From: an uncultured Caldimicrobium sp.
Lineage (GTDB): Bacteria; Desulfobacterota; Thermodesulfobacteria; Thermodesulfobacteriales; Thermodesulfobacteriaceae
Reading direction: 5' to 3'
DNA length: 7,832 bases
Assembly (NCBI GenBank): GCA_938091475.1
Contig: CALLJI010000066.1
Span: 1-7,832 of the forward strand
Part shown: positions 6,389-7,832 of the stretch, piece after piece
Layout of the letters: the number at the start of each line of letters is the position of its first letter
Numbering within the stretch: position 1 is the first letter of the stretch
Notes under the pieces: model-generated
Seen by the model: only the letters and a program-made list of their open reading frames with translations
The model's database searches: none
Told to the model about the DNA's origin: nothing
Position numbers and translations under genes: made by a program

Positions 6389-6974
6389 TAGATGGGGACT
6401 AAATAAAAAAGAATCGGTTGGTCCCGTGGCACTATGGATCCGTGAATGTTCACCAAAAACATTGGAAGAATGGAAAGATTGTTATTACGAAAAACTCACA
6501 AATATGTTGAAGATGAAAGGTATTAATTTAACCCCTAGCGAATATCTTGAAGGTTTGGGACATAAGCTCTATGTTAAAATAACAGAGGTAATTCGATCTG
6601 AGATAAATGAAGTTACTATAGAAGATTGTATTGAATATATAAAAAAGTTAGTAATAAATAGAACCTTCGAAGGTCATAAAACAGAGGTTGAGACTATATA
6701 TAAGCAACTTGAAAAATCTCTTGGTGTTATGATAAAACCTGCTCCAGATGATTGGGATAGACTGTATAATGTAGATTTTTATATCCAAATTGGAAATAAA
6801 TACATAGGCTTACAAATTAAGCCTATAAGTTATAGACAGACACCTGAGGTTCATAAATGGAAAGAGTGGCTTGGGAAAACTCATGAAAAGTTTGAAAAGG
6901 ATAAGGGGGAAAGGTTTTTGTTGTCTTTTCGATTGAAGAAGGAGACAAGAAAAGAATATATAACAGTGAAGTAA
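6354..6974 (+). CDS. MjaI-family type II restriction endonuclease, C-terminus frameshifted
   Basis: As read, this is 206 aa. The N-terminus KEWILNIATNRWGLNKK and the VGPVALWIRECSPKTLEEW segment match my recollection of the MjaI family (archaeal prototype MjaI, recognition CTAG); no search was run. The core looks like a PD-(D/E)xK fold: helix GHKTEVETIYKQL with Glu111, then Asp141 in NVDFYI and Gln154-Ile-Lys156 in YIGLQIKP, a D-x12-QxK variant of the active site. The start is GTG 6354 with a strong Shine-Dalgarno, overlapping the methyltransferase by 35 bp. After Lys184 the reading frame leaves the family-like sequence: the last 21 residues or so (from ERFLLSFRLKK) are a basic, unrelated tail, and the plausible continuation is in the -1 frame. 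The catalytic residues precede the break, but loss of the last strand and helix probably weakens or kills the enzyme. Confidence 0.83.
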   Translation: MAKEWILNIATNRWGLNKKESVGPVALWIRECSPKTLEEWKDCYYEKLTNMLKMKGINLTPSEYLEGLGHKLYVKITEVIRSEINEVTIEDCIEYIKKLVINRTFEGHKTEVETIYKQLEKSLGVMIKPAPDDWDRLYNVDFYIQIGNKYIGLQIKPISYRQTPEVHKWKEWLGKTHEKFEKDKGERFLLSFRLKKETRKEYITVK

Positions 6975-7027
6975 TTGAAGAAATACAGAAAGAGATAACA
7001 AGGCTTAAGCAATTAGATGATAATTAA
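6908..7027 (+). pseudogene. Displaced C-terminal end of the MjaI-type endonuclease (-1 frame)
   Basis: Reading GGA at 6908-6910 onward gives 39 codons to TAA at 7025-7027: a strand GGKVFVVFSIEEGDKKRIYN followed by a helix SEVIEEIQKEITRLKQL. This fits a protein end far better than the tail in the annotated frame. The shift falls in GGGGG (6905-6909). One more G there, or a -1 slip of a GGG codon, would restore a 224-aa protein. A real one-base deletion, an under-called homopolymer, or transcriptional/ribosomal slippage are all possible. Confidence 0.8.
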
Positions 7028-7049
7028 ATTAGTGTTTTTCTACTAATTT
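7026..7049. repeat. AT-rich inverted repeat at the end of the restriction gene
   Basis: AAATTAGT (7026-7033) and ACTAATTT (7042-7049) are perfect 8-bp inverted arms around an 8-nt T-rich loop. The left arm overlaps the TAA of the displaced endonuclease end. It could act as a weak terminator or 3' stabilising hairpin, but the stem has only two G-C pairs and no clean U-run follows. A 9-bp word within it also occurs just before the methyltransferase. Confidence 0.4.
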
Positions 7050-7124
7050 CGTTTACGGATTCTTAAAATGTAGATGTCATTTTGAGCTATTAAAAGCGTT
7101 AAACCTGTGAATAATAGGAAAAAA

Positions 7125-7448
7125 ATGAAGCAAATGAAATTTATTGTTTGCGTGGTTGATAGAAAGCAGGTTTATTTTCGCGGGAGGTTTAAAATAGATT
7201 CGGAAATTTTAAAAGAAAAGGATGTTGAGAAAAGCTTGAATTTGTTCATAGAAGTAGGCAAAAAATTTATATGTAAACATCTAAAGGATAAAATGTATCC
7301 TCATCAAATCCATTTGGCCAATATTGATTTAAGTTTTGAAGATATCTTATTATTTGAATACCGTATTGAAGATAAGTTTATAAAGGTACTTTTTAAAAGA
7401 GTTAGTCCGCTCGGTTATGCCTTAGCAAGATTCTTTGCCTTTGTGTAA
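7125..7448 (+). CDS. Small hypothetical protein
   Basis: I do not recognise this protein of about 107 aa. From ATG 7125 it begins MKQMKFIVCVVDRKQVYFRGRF and ends FKRVSPLGYALARFFAFV. AGGAA (7116-7120), about 4 nt upstream, supports ATG 7125. A GTG at 7107 in the same frame would add six residues but has no Shine-Dalgarno, and ATG 7134 is also possible. Visible features are a short hydrophobic beta-like start (FIVCVV), an acidic/basic middle with predicted helix around KDVEKSLNLFIEVGKKFICKHL, three cysteines if the 7125 start is right counting loosely (two are certain: FIVCVV and FICKHL), and a hydrophobic C-terminus too short for a clear membrane helix. No helix-turn-helix or nuclease motif is seen, so I do not call it a controller of the restriction genes. 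It could be a truncated remnant. Confidence 0.55.
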   Translation: MKQMKFIVCVVDRKQVYFRGRFKIDSEILKEKDVEKSLNLFIEVGKKFICKHLKDKMYPHQIHLANIDLSFEDILLFEYRIEDKFIKVLFKRVSPLGYALARFFAFV

Positions 7449-7462
7449 ACTCAAATTTGATA

Positions 7463-7516
7463 AAGCCCAGATACAGTAATTGTTATCTTCAAAAGGCTTG
7501 TCATAGTAAGCTATGA
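7463..7516. repeat. Two adjacent potential hairpins in the intergenic gap
   Basis: In the 181-bp gap between the small gene and the phosphatase gene, AAGCC (7463-7467) can pair with GGCTT (7495-7499). Nested inside, AGATACA (7469-7475) pairs with TG(T)TATCT (7481-7488) with one bulged base. Immediately after, TCATAG (7501-7506) pairs with CTATGA (7511-7516) around TAAG. No T-run follows, so neither is a standard terminator. The rest of the gap (about 7517-7615) is very AT-rich, with no convincing promoter hexamer pair. Confidence 0.3.
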
Positions 7517-7615
7517 AAAATTCTTCAAGGTTCCAAATGGTATTTAGTTTTATTAAAATTTATTTTGTTCAATTTTAAAAATTTACTTTATTAAAATTAT
7601 AGCGAGAATTTATAA

Positions 7616-7624
7616 GGGAGGTGA
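7616..7624 (+). promoter_or_regulatory. Ribosome binding site of the alkaline phosphatase gene
   Basis: GGGAGGTGA is a near-perfect Shine-Dalgarno ending 5 nt before ATG 7630, and it fixes the start of the exported phosphatase. Confidence 0.8.
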
Positions 7625-7629
7625 GATTT

Positions 7630-7832
7630 ATGGGTGAGAAGGGTATTACAAGGAGGGAATTTATAAAACTTGGATCTATAAGCCTTTTATCCACTCTTTT
7701 TCCATGTGATGTTTTAGAGGCACTGGATGTGCGCGAAGTGCCAAGGTCCCGGGGCAAGGGATTAATTTTTGTAGTAGGGGATGGAATGCCCCTTGGTGTA
7801 ATAAGAGCTATGCATGAGGTGGTGACAAGAAC
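7630..7832 (+). CDS. Tat-exported alkaline phosphatase, N-terminal part (3' end outside window)
   Basis: Only the first 67 codons are present. A twin-arginine signal is clear: ITRREFIKLG (Arg8-Arg9) followed by the moderately hydrophobic SISLLSTLF, so the product should be exported folded by the Tat system. After a short linker, KGLIFVVGDGMPLGVIRAM matches the first beta strand of the PhoA/alkaline phosphatase superfamily, where the Asp of GDGM (Asp51 here) is a metal ligand. The nucleophile Ser/Thr and the other zinc ligands lie beyond the window, so activity cannot be judged. Expected role: periplasmic or surface phosphomonoesterase releasing phosphate. The start is fixed by a strong Shine-Dalgarno. 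The 181-bp AT-rich gap upstream suggests its own transcription unit. No clear Pho box was seen. A related metalloenzyme of the same superfamily is the main alternative. Confidence 0.85.
   Translation, partial: MGEKGITRREFIKLGSISLLSTLFPCDVLEALDVREVPRSRGKGLIFVVGDGMPLGVIRAMHEVVTR

Noticed and set aside
6810..7001. Minus-strand open frame of 63 codons over the endonuclease end
   Set aside because: Antisense to the catalytic end of the endonuclease and its displaced C-terminus; no start signal.
7422..7585. Minus-strand frame reading NTIWNLEEFFIAYYDKPFED and ending HKGKESC
   Set aside because: The residues look protein-like, but there is no ATG or GTG start, no Shine-Dalgarno and no recognised family, and the frame overlaps the end of the + strand small gene. 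It could be a relic of an older gene but is not supportable.
7561..7604. Promoter or Pho box before the alkaline phosphatase gene
   Set aside because: The stretch is AT-rich and offers many partial hexamers, but no -35/-10 pair with 16-18 bp spacing and no CTGTCAT-type repeats could be found.
7700..7730. Lipoprotein signal around the Cys of the phosphatase leader
   Set aside because: The residue before Cys26 is Pro and no lipobox of the L-(A/S)-(G/A)-C type is present; a Tat signal explains the leader better.
7575..7757. Minus-strand open frame of 60 codons over the phosphatase start
   Set aside because: It runs antisense through the Tat signal and the phosphatase Shine-Dalgarno; product rich in Ser and Pro with no family resemblance.

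Overview
The window suggests an AT-rich thermophilic bacterium. The proteins are rich in Lys, Glu and Ile, the codons are A/T-biased, and genes are tightly packed with overlaps or gaps of a few bases. The mix of housekeeping genes, a haem/FNR-like Crp regulator and an MjaI-type restriction-modification pair would fit Thermodesulfobacteriota (Thermodesulfobacterium/Caldimicrobium type) or a similar lineage. That placement is inference from protein character; no rRNA or other marker is present.

Positions 1-4366 form one co-directional + strand biosynthetic block: trpB (3' part only), trpA, aroB, dapF and dapA. It joins tryptophan synthase, an early shikimate step (3-dehydroquinate synthase) and two steps of the diaminopimelate/lysine pathway. 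trpB and trpA are 4 bp apart, trpA and aroB overlap by 14 bp, and aroB-dapF and dapF-dapA are separated by 11 and 24 bp, so transcription as one operon is likely. All recognisable catalytic residues are intact. dapA has the strongest Shine-Dalgarno sequence of the block, partly inside a small hairpin.

Directly after the dapA stop lies a perfect 16-bp palindrome, TGTTCCACGTGGAACA (4367-4382), which matches the chromosomal parS (ParB-binding) consensus. It fills the gap between dapA and a Crp/Fnr-family regulator (4385-5068) whose GTG start is 2 bp past the 16-bp site. A chromosomal parS usually marks the origin-proximal domain, so this operon may lie in it.

Positions about 5070-7050 hold a restriction-modification module. 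It consists of a beta-class DNA methyltransferase carrying a degenerate staphylococcal-nuclease-like C-terminal domain, then an overlapping MjaI-family (CTAG-type) restriction endonuclease. The endonuclease frame is broken by a one-base shift in a run of five Gs; the original C-terminus is readable in the -1 frame to 7027. The methyltransferase looks intact, so this could be a decaying system with a live methylase, a sequencing error, or a slippage site. Short repeats lie on both sides of the module.

Positions 7050-7629 carry a small unrecognised protein gene and an AT-rich intergenic stretch with two possible hairpins. A Tat-exported alkaline-phosphatase-type gene starts at 7630 and runs off the window end.
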